DNA from: a virus
IMG/VR virus record: IMGVR_UViG_3300033148_002807
Coordinates: 1 to 32,733 of that record
Strand: one strand, 5' to 3'
DNA: 32,733 bases
The notes beneath the pieces were generated by a model. That model was not told the DNA's origin. It searched no databases and was given only the letters and a program-made list of their open reading frames with translations. Numbering within the stretch: position 1 is the first letter of the stretch; each line of letters starts with the position of its first letter. Made by a program: the position numbers and the translations under genes. Shown here piece after piece: positions 11,040 to 18,536 of the stretch.

Positions 11040-12370
11040 TCTGTATCCTCCAATAAACCAGACTCTCTAGCAACCAAAACAAGCCTCTCAGGGGTGTTCT
11101 CCTCAAAACCTTCTTCTAGTACATGAGCAAGTAAAAACTTCTGTAATTGCCCCACAACAGCCCCAGGAGTCAGATTAAATTCCTTGATTAAATCACCACC
11201 ACTTACAGCAAGATCAGTAACCTTCATAGGAAGGTCTTCGGCTAAAGTTTGGTTGAGCATGGCTCTCATTGTTCTGATGTCATCAAGAGTGAATCGTTCC
11301 TTAGTCAGATTACCCCTTCTATCAGCAATACGAACTCTAAGAAATGCTTCAGGAGTTATGTTGTGGTCACTCAACTTCTTCAGCAATTTTCTGACAGTCT
11401 TTGGCTTGGCACCTGTTAATGAAAACATGTGACAGGCAACTAAACTTGTAATCTCAGCTCGTTCTTCATTAGTAAATACCAAAGCCTTGAGTTCTCTGTG
11501 AAGTATAGGGACAGCATCCTTCTCATGAAAGATGAACTTTCCATCCTTCCATGTTATAGGCTTGCCAACATCATGTAAGAAACCGGCAAGTCTAACAACA
11601 GGATGATTAGCTGAGATTGCATCACCAACGATCATGCAATGCTCAAAAACATCCTCAGCTTGCCACTTCCCATGTTCATGCCCAAAACATGCTTCAAGAC
11701 TTGGGAAGATAAATTGCAATACACCAATCTCATGCAAATTCTCAAAAAAGAGAGATGGATTAGGTAATTCCATTGCCTTCAGGATTTCCATTCTGATTCT
11801 TTCAGGAGCAACATGATCCCTGACAAAATGAGCATGTTCCTTCAAAGCCACTAAAGTGGAGTCTGAAAAAGTTCCATTCAACTTAGCCTTAAATCTACAT
11901 GCTCTTACAATACGATTGGGGTCTTCTTTGATTCTCTCATTGGCATCACCAACAAAACGAATAACTCTATTTTTAAGGTCTTCTTCTCCACCATGTTCAT
12001 CAACCAATTGTCCTGACAGTTCACAGAATGCCATGGCATTAACAGTGAAGTCTCTTCTACAAAGGTCTTCTTTAATGGACTCAGCAAATTCCACTATGCA
12101 GTTTTCATCACCAATTCCACTATGCCTGTCATGCCTAAAAGTGGCAACCTCAAAACCATTAACGAGGATTACACCAAAGGACTTACCCACAGACTTGACG
12201 GAGCAGTCCCGAAACAGATGCTCTATTTGATCAGGTGTGGCTTCAGTGACCACATCAAAGTCATGTGGATCAAGACCCATCATCATGTCTCTGATGGCTC
12301 CACCAACAGTGAATGTGTTGCAGTTGTTGTCACACAACCTTTTTACGATGTCTAAATGCCCTAATGACAT
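11036..12370 (-). CDS. cca: CCA-adding tRNA nucleotidyltransferase with HD domain
   Basis: ATG 12370 (MSLGHLDIVKRLC) follows AGGAGG; the 18 extra upstream residues of the longer frame are unlikely. The 444-residue protein has the class II head: FTVGGAIRDMMMGLDPHDFD with GG..RD and D-x-D, then RRDFTVNAMA, EDPNRIVRACRF and ERIRMEILKA. A C-terminal HD phosphohydrolase part has FLHDVGKP near residue 265. It builds or repairs 3'-CCA ends. This fits the tRNA-like elements here that lack an encoded CCA. Length and domain order match bacterial enzymes. Confidence 0.92.
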   Translation of the reverse strand: MSLGHLDIVKRLCDNNCNTFTVGGAIRDMMMGLDPHDFDVVTEATPDQIEHLFRDCSVKSVGKSFGVILVNGFEVATFRHDRHSGIGDENCIVEFAESIKEDLCRRDFTVNAMAFCELSGQLVDEHGGEEDLKNRVIRFVGDANERIKEDPNRIVRACRFKAKLNGTFSDSTLVALKEHAHFVRDHVAPERIRMEILKAMELPNPSLFFENLHEIGVLQFIFPSLEACFGHEHGKWQAEDVFEHCMIVGDAISANHPVVRLAGFLHDVGKPITWKDGKFIFHEKDAVPILHRELKALVFTNEERAEITSLVACHMFSLTGAKPKTVRKLLKKLSDHNITPEAFLRVRIADRRGNLTKERFTLDDIRTMRAMLNQTLAEDLPMKVTDLAVSGGDLIKEFNLTPGAVVGQLQKFLLAHVLEEGFEENTPERLVLVARESGLLEDTE

Positions 12371-12451
12371 AATTACCTCCTGGGTTACATAGAATAAGAT
12401 AACACACAGTAACCACAAGTGCAATTACTTTTTATTATATTTTAATACTTT

Positions 12452-12736
12452 TTATGATGTGGCGGGGAGTGGGGTCTTGGGTTTGTAAAAATCTTCAAAT
12501 AAACAGAATGGTTCAGGCTGTGTATTTTCAAATTCTTGAATATCCATAGCACAACTCACACAGTAATGTTTTCTTGTTGATTTGTTGAAATAGATGGCAG
12601 GTCCAGCACTACATGCTGTTCTGTTGCATTCACCAAATGCCTCACCCTTGGCAGGTTTAGTGGGTTTAGCGGGGTCAAACACAGTAGTCTTTTTGACAGC
12701 CCTCTTGATCTTAGTTCTTTTAATTTTCCTAGACAT
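12452..12736 (-). CDS. phage zinc-finger protein
   Basis: The 94-residue product has a basic N-terminus (MSRKIKRTKIKRAVKK) and the pattern CNRTACSAGPAIYFNKSTRK followed by YCVSCAMDI, a four-Cys zinc site typical of a small phage family. It lies between a 28-base A/T-rich gap and the YkgJ-like gene. Function unknown; nucleic-acid binding is plausible from the basic end. Confidence 0.7.
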   Translation of the reverse strand: MSRKIKRTKIKRAVKKTTVFDPAKPTKPAKGEAFGECNRTACSAGPAIYFNKSTRKHYCVSCAMDIQEFENTQPEPFCLFEDFYKPKTPLPATS

Positions 12737-12738
12737 AA

Positions 12739-13272
12739 TTACCCCATTAAAGCTTCTGACATTGAAGACCTGCCTTGTGAGAATTTGAATTTTATCTCAT
12801 TTACAAGATTATCGACCTCATCTACAGGCATTCCGTCATTTTCAAGCATATGCTTGAATTGTATAAGTATAATAGCCATACAATCACCTGATATAAACTG
12901 CCCCGCAAGAGCGGCTATAAACTTCTGCATGATAGGAGGGATATTGCTCTGAAACTCTTTCTTGACATTCTTTACAGTTCTGTCTTGAAGAGGTTCTCTC
13001 CTCCAAGAATTTAAACCCTGACAACAACCGGCACCTGCATGTAGTGTATCTTTGATTCTTTCTCTGAGAGCATCTGTGAACCTCTCATTAACCATATAGT
13101 CACAAATATGCCTCTTGCCATCCCAAACCAATGCAGGACATGTCTCTTTATCATCAAGATGCTGATTACCAAACTGCCGTAAACCAAATTCACATGTCGC
13201 CGTCACGCAGCAATGACCACAGCCAATACAAGGTCTTGGTTTTATATCAAATAATTCATTTAGACTATTCAT
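12739..13272 (-). CDS. YkgJ-family CxxCxxCC protein
   Basis: The N-terminus has PCIGCGHCCVTATCEFG and later CPALVW...HICDYM, the Cys signature of the YkgJ/UPF0153 zinc- or iron-chelating domain. The remainder (to residue 177) is helical. Such proteins occur in many large phages without an assigned role. The start overlaps the stop of the upstream gene (ATGAATAG). Confidence 0.75.
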   Translation of the reverse strand: MNSLNELFDIKPRPCIGCGHCCVTATCEFGLRQFGNQHLDDKETCPALVWDGKRHICDYMVNERFTDALRERIKDTLHAGAGCCQGLNSWRREPLQDRTVKNVKKEFQSNIPPIMQKFIAALAGQFISGDCMAIILIQFKHMLENDGMPVDEVDNLVNEIKFKFSQGRSSMSEALMG

Positions 13273-13660
13273 TTGCCAGCATCTGGATTAATTTGGCTTT
13301 GTCAAGTTTATAGTACTTATCACCCAACTTCATTCTCCAATGATCACAGACTACTTCAAGATCAATAACAGTACTACTTCTTAGATCACAATTAGTAAAA
13401 CTGATCGTATTGCAACCAGTGATCATTAATCCCATTGGAGGCAGTTTGGCAAGGGGGTATTGTAACTCAAACTCCTCATTAGCCTCTTTTATCACCTTGT
13501 CTGTATACCTTTGGCCTGATGCTATGTAGTAAAATACCTTCCACTTCACATTAACTGTCTGTCTGAGTTCACTGACTCTGTAGACATTCCACCAGTATCT
13601 AAAGGTGTGTGATAGCATCCAAATGGTCAAAGTATAAATCAGTAACTTATCTAAAATCAT
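13265..13660 (-). CDS. membrane-anchored hypothetical protein
   Basis: A hydrophobic segment at residues about 5-25 (LLIYTLTIWMLSHTFRYWW) suggests an N-terminal membrane anchor, followed by about 100 soluble residues. The 131-residue product overlaps both neighbouring genes by a few bases. No family recognised. Confidence 0.55.
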   Translation of the reverse strand: MILDKLLIYTLTIWMLSHTFRYWWNVYRVSELRQTVNVKWKVFYYIASGQRYTDKVIKEANEEFELQYPLAKLPPMGLMITGCNTISFTNCDLRSSTVIDLEVVCDHWRMKLGDKYYKLDKAKLIQMLANE

Positions 13661-13833
13661 TTATTCACCTGTAGTGGATAGACTTTTACACTATCACGAT
13701 TAAGATGATGTAGGGGTTCTGTGATAGGAAGCATACCACAATCAGCCTTAACAGCACCTCTGATATACTCTTCCATCATTTTAATGGTACAGCCTTCTGG
13801 CAAATCAACACTTACTTTGAAAGATTTCTTCAT
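13657..13833 (-). CDS. small hypothetical protein
   Basis: ATG 13833 (MKKSFKVSVDLPEGCTIKMM) is preferred to 13842 because the GGGGG ribosome site is better spaced. The 58-residue protein lies directly downstream of hairpin A and its T-run, so its expression may be controlled by that element. No recognised family. Confidence 0.55.
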   Translation of the reverse strand: MKKSFKVSVDLPEGCTIKMMEEYIRGAVKADCGMLPITEPLHHLNRDSVKVYPLQVNK

Positions 13834-13862
13834 GCATTGCACCCCCTTTACTTAATCAAAAA

Positions 13863-13922
13863 GGATCAGTAACAGACATGTGGTTTTTGGGTAACAAATG
13901 ACGGCTGGTCTATTACTGATCC
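13863..13922 (-). promoter_or_regulatory. attenuator-like hairpin A
   Basis: On the - strand GGATCAGTAATAGA pairs with TCTGTTACTGATCC (14 pairs, one G-U) around a 32-base loop holding TTGTTACCCAAA, and TTTTT follows. The left arm contains the stop codon of the upstream gene (13913). The G-U pair would be a C-A mismatch in a + strand RNA, so the element works in the leftward transcript. It closely resembles hairpin B at 17002-17057. It may be an intrinsic terminator or a regulated attenuator ahead of the 13833 gene. Confidence 0.65.
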
Positions 13923-14113
13923 AAAGTTAATTTAATGGTAGAAATTCTCACCTTGGGTAAAATTTCTCTGAGATGGAGTTTTATCTCATACTCAGGTCTA
14001 CTCAGAGTATCGAACATCTTGAAGCCACAATGCCGACATTTGCAAAGTGTCCTCCACATACCATCTCTGATGCGCTGTACTTGTCTTGTTCCACAACTCT
14101 GACAGGTTTTCAT
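13913..14113 (-). CDS. zinc-ribbon protein (possibly Ogr/Delta-like)
   Basis: The 66-residue protein has CQSCGTRQVQRIRDG and CKCRHCGFKMFDTLSRPE, two Cys pairs about 20 residues apart. This resembles the Ogr/Delta late-gene activator zinc finger in layout but not closely enough to assign it. The stop lies within hairpin A. It may be a small transcription factor (inference). Confidence 0.55.
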   Translation of the reverse strand: MKTCQSCGTRQVQRIRDGMWRTLCKCRHCGFKMFDTLSRPEYEIKLHLREILPKVRISTIKLTLDQ

Positions 14114-14601
14114 TATTTCAGTGTTATTGAAAAAGTAACAACACCCCTCTCAGGTGTGTTAAGGGCTATGTGATGTTTGATGCCTATATCACTAGACATC
14201 ATCACAAGCAATCTCTCGTAAAACTTAACCCGTGGAACATCTGACAGGTCAGCCGTGAATATCACATACTTAGGTGAAAGTGTCTTAACTAGTTTTTTAG
14301 TCTCAGCAATAACTGTACTAAATATTGCAGAACAGGCTTTATGTCCAACAACCACTCTACCTGTTGTGAATTTTCCAGTCTCAGGGTCTTTTGTTTTGAA
14401 CTTGAGATGTAGAACATCTCCATCACCGTCTTTTACCAAATCAATCTCAATCAAAAATTCAGTGGTGTTGCATGTGACGGTGCCTGAATATTTCATATCT
14501 CCAGACTTATCAACCTTCTTGATTAAATCTACGGGTATTCTTGAATTAAGTGATTCTAATAATTCTTTTGCTCTGCTCTTTTTCTCATCAACTTTTTTCA
14601 T
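14113..14601 (-). CDS. phage paralogue family protein 1
   Basis: ATG 14601 (MKKVDEKKSRAKELLESL) is used because longer starts lie inside the upstream gene. The 162-residue protein shares with the 14633-15238 product the phrase KYVIFTADLSDVPRVKFYERLL versus HYVVIKAHSKDEARVGVYKKLI, so the two are paralogues. The family is common among uncharacterised phage proteins. Its short helical N-terminus resembles those of three neighbours (14633, 16038, 16614). Confidence 0.65.
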   Translation of the reverse strand: MKKVDEKKSRAKELLESLNSRIPVDLIKKVDKSGDMKYSGTVTCNTTEFLIEIDLVKDGDGDVLHLKFKTKDPETGKFTTGRVVVGHKACSAIFSTVIAETKKLVKTLSPKYVIFTADLSDVPRVKFYERLLVMMSSDIGIKHHIALNTPERGVVTFSITLK

Positions 14602-14632
14602 AATCACATTACCAACCCTTGGCCGGTTTTCA

Positions 14633-15238
14633 TTATTTTGGAAACATCTGGTTGAGAGTCGCAAGTGTTCTATCTAAGATGGGATCATTTCCAACTTTTG
14701 ACAGCACAAACACCGTATGCTCCACCACCTGCCCATCTTTCGTTTTAATATCCTGTAAGCGAGTTGACAGCGGGATGAACTTTTTCCCTTCTCCAGAAAC
14801 AAATCTTGTAATTAGCTTTTTATAGACGCCAACCCTTGCCTCATCTTTCGAATGGGCCTTGATCACCACATAATGAGGGTCATACTTCTTTATCATCTTT
14901 TTCAGCATATCAAGAGAAGTACTTAGAATTTTCAATGCCACATCACTACCGACTTCAATTCTATCAAGAGTCCATTTGTCTGTTTTTGGGTCTTTACCAA
15001 AGAATTTCACAGTCACTCCAGTAACCGGTTTCTTCTTGCCAGGGATTTCTTTTGTAAGAGCGAATCCAGTAATTAAATATGCAGCATCACCAATTTTTAC
15101 CTTAGTTTCATGTTTCTTAGCACCCTTCCCAAAATCAGATATGAATTCGTGATAATCAACTGGACTGTCTACCGTTTCACCCAAACAAGAAAGGAGTATT
15201 TTTTCTATTTTTTTGCTAACTTTTTTTGCTTTATTCAT
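14633..15238 (-). CDS. phage paralogue family protein 2
   Basis: The 201-residue product starts MNKAKKVSKKIEKILLSCLG after GGAGG. The central KFFGKDPKTDKWTLDRIEVG matches KFKTKDPETGKFTTGRVVVG in the 14113 protein, and both continue to a Y(V/K)..R(V)..Y..L segment, so they arose by duplication. Function unknown. Confidence 0.65.
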   Translation of the reverse strand: MNKAKKVSKKIEKILLSCLGETVDSPVDYHEFISDFGKGAKKHETKVKIGDAAYLITGFALTKEIPGKKKPVTGVTVKFFGKDPKTDKWTLDRIEVGSDVALKILSTSLDMLKKMIKKYDPHYVVIKAHSKDEARVGVYKKLITRFVSGEGKKFIPLSTRLQDIKTKDGQVVEHTVFVLSKVGNDPILDRTLATLNQMFPK

Positions 15239-15239
15239 A

Positions 15240-15512
15240 TCACAGACCTCCGAAACTAGACTCTTCTATCTGGTGTCGAGCCTCATATCTATCTTTCTTA
15301 TGCAATTTCCACTTCCTGTAGGCTTCGTACTTTCTTTTGTTACCATGACGCAAACTCCCACGATGAAATCCAAAGATGGCTCTTTGGATTTCTGGATCAA
15401 AGTAAGTGGAAATTGACATACCACTACCCTCATCACCAAGTTCAAGTTTTCGTTTTTCAAGTTTGGTTTTTAGTTTCTGTTGTTTTGTATGCTTGTGTGT
15501 TCTACTCACCAC
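15240..15512 (-). CDS. basic hypothetical protein
   Basis: The frame begins with tandem GTG codons (15512 or 15509) just after the stop of the upstream gene. The 90-residue product is very basic (THKHTKQQKLKTKLEKRKL; later HGNKRKYEAYRKWKLHKKDR). A nucleic-acid-associated role is plausible but unproven. Its end overlaps the ribosome site of the next gene. Confidence 0.55.
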   Translation of the reverse strand: MVSRTHKHTKQQKLKTKLEKRKLELGDEGSGMSISTYFDPEIQRAIFGFHRGSLRHGNKRKYEAYRKWKLHKKDRYEARHQIEESSFGGL

Positions 15513-15707
15513 TCACCAACCCTTGGTAGTTTTAGGGCATCTACCTATCCCAAAGGCCATATTGAAACCGGCATTCTTATCCATCATTTGCAGGTAGTCT
15601 CTACGAAACTTGCCAAGACAGCCATGCATCCTAGCTGAGTTCTTGGCAAGACATACTCTTTTAGCAAGCACCTTCCTTGCTCTTAAATACTCTTCAGTTT
15701 TGGTCAT
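15513..15707 (-). CDS. small basic hypothetical protein
   Basis: A 64-residue product (MTKTEEYLRARKVLAKRVC) with a helical basic N-terminus and Gly/aromatic end. It starts inside the end of the 15694-15837 gene. No recognised family. Confidence 0.55.
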   Translation of the reverse strand: MTKTEEYLRARKVLAKRVCLAKNSARMHGCLGKFRRDYLQMMDKNAGFNMAFGIGRCPKTTKGW

Positions 15708-15837
15708 GGCTATCAGCCTTTCGAGCTTCTTTTCTGCGTCTGCTCATTTCATAGATAATGTCAAAGACATCATCCTCTGAGATTTCTCCAGATTTGAACT
15801 TTTCCAACAACTCTACAAGTTCTTTTGCTATACTCAC
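15694..15837 (-). CDS. small acidic/helical protein, GTG start
   Basis: GTG 15837 follows GGGAG with six bases of spacing, overlapping the upstream stop region. The 47-residue frame reads IAKELVELLEKFKSGEISED, then DVFDIIYEMSRRRKEARKAD, and ends at 15694 overlapping the next start. Alternating hydrophobic and charged residues suggest two helices. It fills what would otherwise be a gap in the run. Confidence 0.6.
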   Translation of the reverse strand: MSIAKELVELLEKFKSGEISEDDVFDIIYEMSRRRKEARKADSHDQN

Positions 15838-15840
15838 TAC

Positions 15841-16041
15841 TCACTCCCATTTGCTGAACTTTTTAACCACCCTAATTTCATAATCAATCCTCTTCCTCTT
15901 ATGGTCAGTCTTTTCATCCTCTGCCTCGAAAAGAGCATCAATAGCTTCCTGAACCTCTTCATCTACAGGTTCTTTTGATGGGTTGTTTATGACGTCTTTG
16001 ATCAGTGCCTCAATGTCCTTTTCAGATAAAAGCTTTTTCAT
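15841..16041 (-). CDS. small acidic hypothetical protein
   Basis: The 66-residue product is acidic in the middle (PVDEEVQEAIDALFEAEDEK) and basic at the end. It starts at an ATGA overlap with the upstream gene. No recognised family. Confidence 0.55.
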   Translation of the reverse strand: MKKLLSEKDIEALIKDVINNPSKEPVDEEVQEAIDALFEAEDEKTDHKRKRIDYEIRVVKKFSKWE

Positions 16042-16601
16042 GGCAGGTATTTATCAAGAATCAAATTCCAGTTGTTTGGTATTTCCTTCCCCAACAGTTC
16101 AAATTTCACTTTCAGTTGCTTCATCATGAACTCAGAAAAATTAGAGAATTGGGAATTAAGTAACTTCCCATTGTCAGAGAATGCCTTTGTCTGTTGAGCA
16201 AACTTCTCAAAACTATGATCGGCATGGCTGTTATAGTAGGTGCCATAGAGTTCCAATAACTTCATTTTAGTAGGTGATGCCTGAACCTGGGCAACAAAAG
16301 TGGCATACCTAATATCAGGAGATGACTTGCCATACTTATATCCAGGAAATGACTTGGTGAGATGGGTTAATAAATGCTTGTGTAAAACATCAGCCCTCCA
16401 AATCATTATCTCTCCTCTAGTGAGATCAATGACTCCTCTAACACACCCACTGAATTTCTTTTTGTCAGCCTCAAGAGAGCATTTCAGCATCTCTTCATCA
16501 GTAGCATTAACATAGAGTCTGACAAGTTTTCCTTGGACTGTTGGCATCATTTCCAATGCCAGTTCATTTAAACTTTTTAAAATATTTCCCGCTCTACTCA
16601 T
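16038..16601 (-). CDS. phage hypothetical protein
   Basis: ATG 16601 (MSRAGNILKSLNELALEM) follows GAGG. The 187-residue protein contains ANILKSLNE-like helical leader, then VRLYVNATDEEMLKCSLEAD and GVIDLTRGEIMIWRADVLH. The C-terminal half repeats Phe-rich helical segments. The N-terminal leader resembles those of the 14113, 14633 and 16614 products. Function unknown. Confidence 0.6.
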   Translation of the reverse strand: MSRAGNILKSLNELALEMMPTVQGKLVRLYVNATDEEMLKCSLEADKKKFSGCVRGVIDLTRGEIMIWRADVLHKHLLTHLTKSFPGYKYGKSSPDIRYATFVAQVQASPTKMKLLELYGTYYNSHADHSFEKFAQQTKAFSDNGKLLNSQFSNFSEFMMKQLKVKFELLGKEIPNNWNLILDKYLP

Positions 16602-16613
16602 AATCAAAACCTC

Positions 16614-16976
16614 TCAAGTTTTAGGCATTTCCAAAGACAACTCCTGATCATTCAAAATATTCCATGAGAATACCAAAGCATCCCAATTAGACCCTGATTT
16701 TGACTTTTTACTCTTCTGTTTGAAGAATGCCTTGAGGTCTTTCAGAATCTTGTTAGAGGGCATCTCTCCCTTCGTGAAAGAACCAAACTTAACCTCAAGG
16801 ATTTTGAAATTGTTCATTTGCAGAACAATTTCAAAATCCTTTTTATATGTGACATGGAAGGATGGATTGAGTTGTGGTTCCGTGTAAACTGTTATTTTAT
16901 AACCAGCATGGGAACCAACCGTTGCCATCTCAATGATCGGCACTAACTTTTCCAATACCTCTTTTGCCTTACTCAT
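16614..16976 (-). CDS. phage hypothetical protein
   Basis: ATG 16976 (MSKAKEVLEKLVPIIEMAT) is the second of two tandem ATGs and has the better spacing to GGGTGGGG. The 120-residue product lies directly downstream of hairpin B. Its leader is similar to that of the 16038 protein. The rest is beta-rich with a Lys/Ser basic stretch (KQKSKKSKSGS). Function unknown. Confidence 0.6.
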   Translation of the reverse strand: MSKAKEVLEKLVPIIEMATVGSHAGYKITVYTEPQLNPSFHVTYKKDFEIVLQMNNFKILEVKFGSFTKGEMPSNKILKDLKAFFKQKSKKSKSGSNWDALVFSWNILNDQELSLEMPKT

Positions 16977-17001
16977 CACTTACCCCACCCTCTTAAAAAG
17001 A

Positions 17002-17057
17002 ATCAGCAACAGACATTCACTCTTTGGGTAGCAAGGTACGTATGATCTGTTGCTGAT
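17002..17057 (-). promoter_or_regulatory. attenuator-like hairpin B
   Basis: On the - strand ATCAGCAACAGA pairs perfectly with TCTGTTGCTGAT (12 pairs) around a 32-base loop with TTGCTACCCAAA; TTCTTTTT follows. The loop has the same length as in hairpin A and 20 of 32 loop bases agree. Two stem positions differ by compensating changes (T-A to C-G and G-U to G-C type). It lies between the secreted-protein gene and the 16614 gene. Confidence 0.65.
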
Positions 17058-17100
17058 AAAAAATGTAATGACGGACAATCATAAAAACATAAATCTCTAT

Positions 17101-18093
17101 TTATTCAAAATCAGCAACAACACCAACCTGTGTAATACTGAGGATATCCATTGTACTACCATTACCAGTCATTTGAAGTTCTACTTCAAAAACCACATCA
17201 CCAAAGATGACATTAGTAACGGCCAGTCTACCGGTTTCGGCATTGTACCTTGACCATCCACGACCTGGGTTGCTTTCATCAACACCATCTAAGTCGTTGC
17301 CGTGCCCATTGTTGGCATCAGCAAGTGCCTGAGCGTATCCAGCATCATAAGAAGTGGCATTACCTGTAGAACAGTACTCTTCAGGAATCTCAGTAACAAC
17401 TTCAACAGTTTCTGTAACAGCCAAGACTGTAGGCTCAACAGTAGGGCATTCAGGAATTTCTACAGATGCAACACCACTTGCATACCCATCAGCATATTCA
17501 ACATTAAGATCAGAAGCTGTATAGTCTTGAACACACTCAGGAATCACTACAGAGTTGGTTCCATCTGTATGTCCAACAGTGTACTCAATATCCATATCAG
17601 AAGATGAGTAGCAGACTTCCTGAGCTACATCATTTTCTGTGATAGCTACATCATCATACCATGTACCAACATCACCCTGTGTTTCATAGCCTGAAAAACA
17701 CACCTTCTCAAGACCATCAGTAACACTAGCTGTAAAGTCAAATAACTCCCAATCTGTAGAACTTGTTGTGTGCAATACCAATGCTGCTGAGTTGGTATAA
17801 ATCAATTGAACAGCAACTGTAGCATTTGCTGACACTGTTTTGACCATTGTTGATGCTGTGTCAACAGTTCCGATTGATACATCTTGGCAAATCTGATAAT
17901 TCCAAGATGTGTATGCAGACAATCCTCTCAGAGTCACATCTACATCAAAATCATTACCCTCATAAGGATAGTCTGTGACCAACTCCCATCCTGTGAGATC
18001 ATTTTCAAAATCTCCATTTTGGATGAGGTTAGCTGAATAGGAAGTGCTTACAGAAACCAACACCAATAAAACCACTAACAGATTAACTTTCAT
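17101..18093 (-). CDS. secreted carbohydrate-binding-like protein under c-di-GMP riboswitch
   Basis: The 330-residue product has a clear signal peptide (KVNLLVVLLVLVSVSTSYSA) and then NLIQNGDFENDLTGWELV, the opening of CBM-type galactose-binding-like jelly-roll domains. Two related repeats with DG...(S)VVIPEC / SVEIPEC follow, then a V/T/E-rich linker and a C-terminal beta domain. No catalytic motif is seen. Export plus sugar-binding folds suggest it acts on the host envelope or outside the cell. A riboswitch and its own promoter lie immediately upstream and hairpin B follows it. Confidence 0.7.
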   Translation of the reverse strand: MKVNLLVVLLVLVSVSTSYSANLIQNGDFENDLTGWELVTDYPYEGNDFDVDVTLRGLSAYTSWNYQICQDVSIGTVDTASTMVKTVSANATVAVQLIYTNSAALVLHTTSSTDWELFDFTASVTDGLEKVCFSGYETQGDVGTWYDDVAITENDVAQEVCYSSSDMDIEYTVGHTDGTNSVVIPECVQDYTASDLNVEYADGYASGVASVEIPECPTVEPTVLAVTETVEVVTEIPEEYCSTGNATSYDAGYAQALADANNGHGNDLDGVDESNPGRGWSRYNAETGRLAVTNVIFGDVVFEVELQMTGNGSTMDILSITQVGVVADFE

Positions 18094-18107
18094 TGCCTTC
18101 TCCTTGC

Positions 18108-18194
18108 AGTTGTAACTGTTCCACCGTATCCCGAAGGACTTAGGTAACTTGTTTTGCGTCCCACTTTTTCAAGTGGTTTGCCGATTTAACAAGG
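18108..18194 (-). ncRNA. c-di-GMP-I (GEMM-I) riboswitch
   Basis: The - strand has the GEMM-I fingerprint: ATCGGCAAACC, hairpin CCACTT-GAAA-AAGTGG with its GNRA tetraloop, GGACGCAAA, and a second hairpin CCTAAGTCC-TTCG-GGATACGG whose CCTAAG strand matches a tetraloop receptor. P1 strands TTGT and ACAA lie at the ends. The ACAA side is only a few bases from the AAGGAG of the 18093 start, and CCTTG on the 5' side could pair with CAAGG at that site. An upstream AGGTAG/CTACCT hairpin competes for CCTTG. Translational control is inferred. Confidence 0.85.
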
Positions 18195-18230
18195 TAGTTT
18201 CGTCGTCTACCTGTCTGCCTTTCTTACTAC

Positions 18231-18258
18231 AATATAATGCTTTAGATTTAAAAGTCAA
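18231..18258 (-). promoter_or_regulatory. sigma70-type promoter ahead of the riboswitch
   Basis: On the - strand TTGACT (18258-18253) and TATATT (18236-18231) are separated by 16 bases. The start point near 18224 would place the whole riboswitch in the leader. It lies between the terminator at 18291-18327 and the riboswitch, making the secreted-protein gene a separately controlled unit. Confidence 0.65.
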
Positions 18259-18290
18259 TAAAAAGTGATAAAGAATGTTAAAGAACATAA

Positions 18291-18327
18291 AAAAACCCCA
18301 CATAGAATGACTCCATGTGGGGTTTTT
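18291..18327. terminator. intrinsic terminator
   Basis: AAAAACCCCACAT pairs perfectly with ATGTGGGGTTTTT (13 pairs, 11-base loop). T-runs exist on both strands, and in the leftward direction it ends with seven T. It follows the Hc1-like gene and isolates the riboswitch unit from upstream genes. Confidence 0.85.
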
Positions 18328-18356
18328 GATAAATATAAGTACTACTTAGGTATGGT

Positions 18357-18536
18357 CTATTTTTCACGCTCTACACTGAATTTGCGATACTCTTTGGTGA
18401 GCTTGGTCAGGTCAGTAGAGTTTTTTCTAGCTCTACGGGAAGCTGCTTTATTGCTGGCACCCGCTTTTATATTTTCCACAAGTTCTGTACATAGATTTTC
18501 AATGTCCTCTGTAAACTCATCATAACTCTTACTCAT
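18357..18536 (-). CDS. Hc1/histone H1-like small protein
   Basis: The 59-residue product reads MSKSYDEFTEDIENLCTELV, then a basic NKAASRRARKNSTDLTKLTK, ending EYRKFSVEREK. This helix-plus-NKAA..R.RK...L.KL.K.YRK pattern matches short bacterial and phage relatives of the chlamydial histone-like Hc1 family, which bind and compact DNA. Start ATG 18536 follows AAGGAG and overlaps the upstream HTH gene's end. A terminator follows. Role in phage DNA organisation is inference. Confidence 0.7.
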   Translation of the reverse strand: MSKSYDEFTEDIENLCTELVENIKAGASNKAASRRARKNSTDLTKLTKEYRKFSVEREK

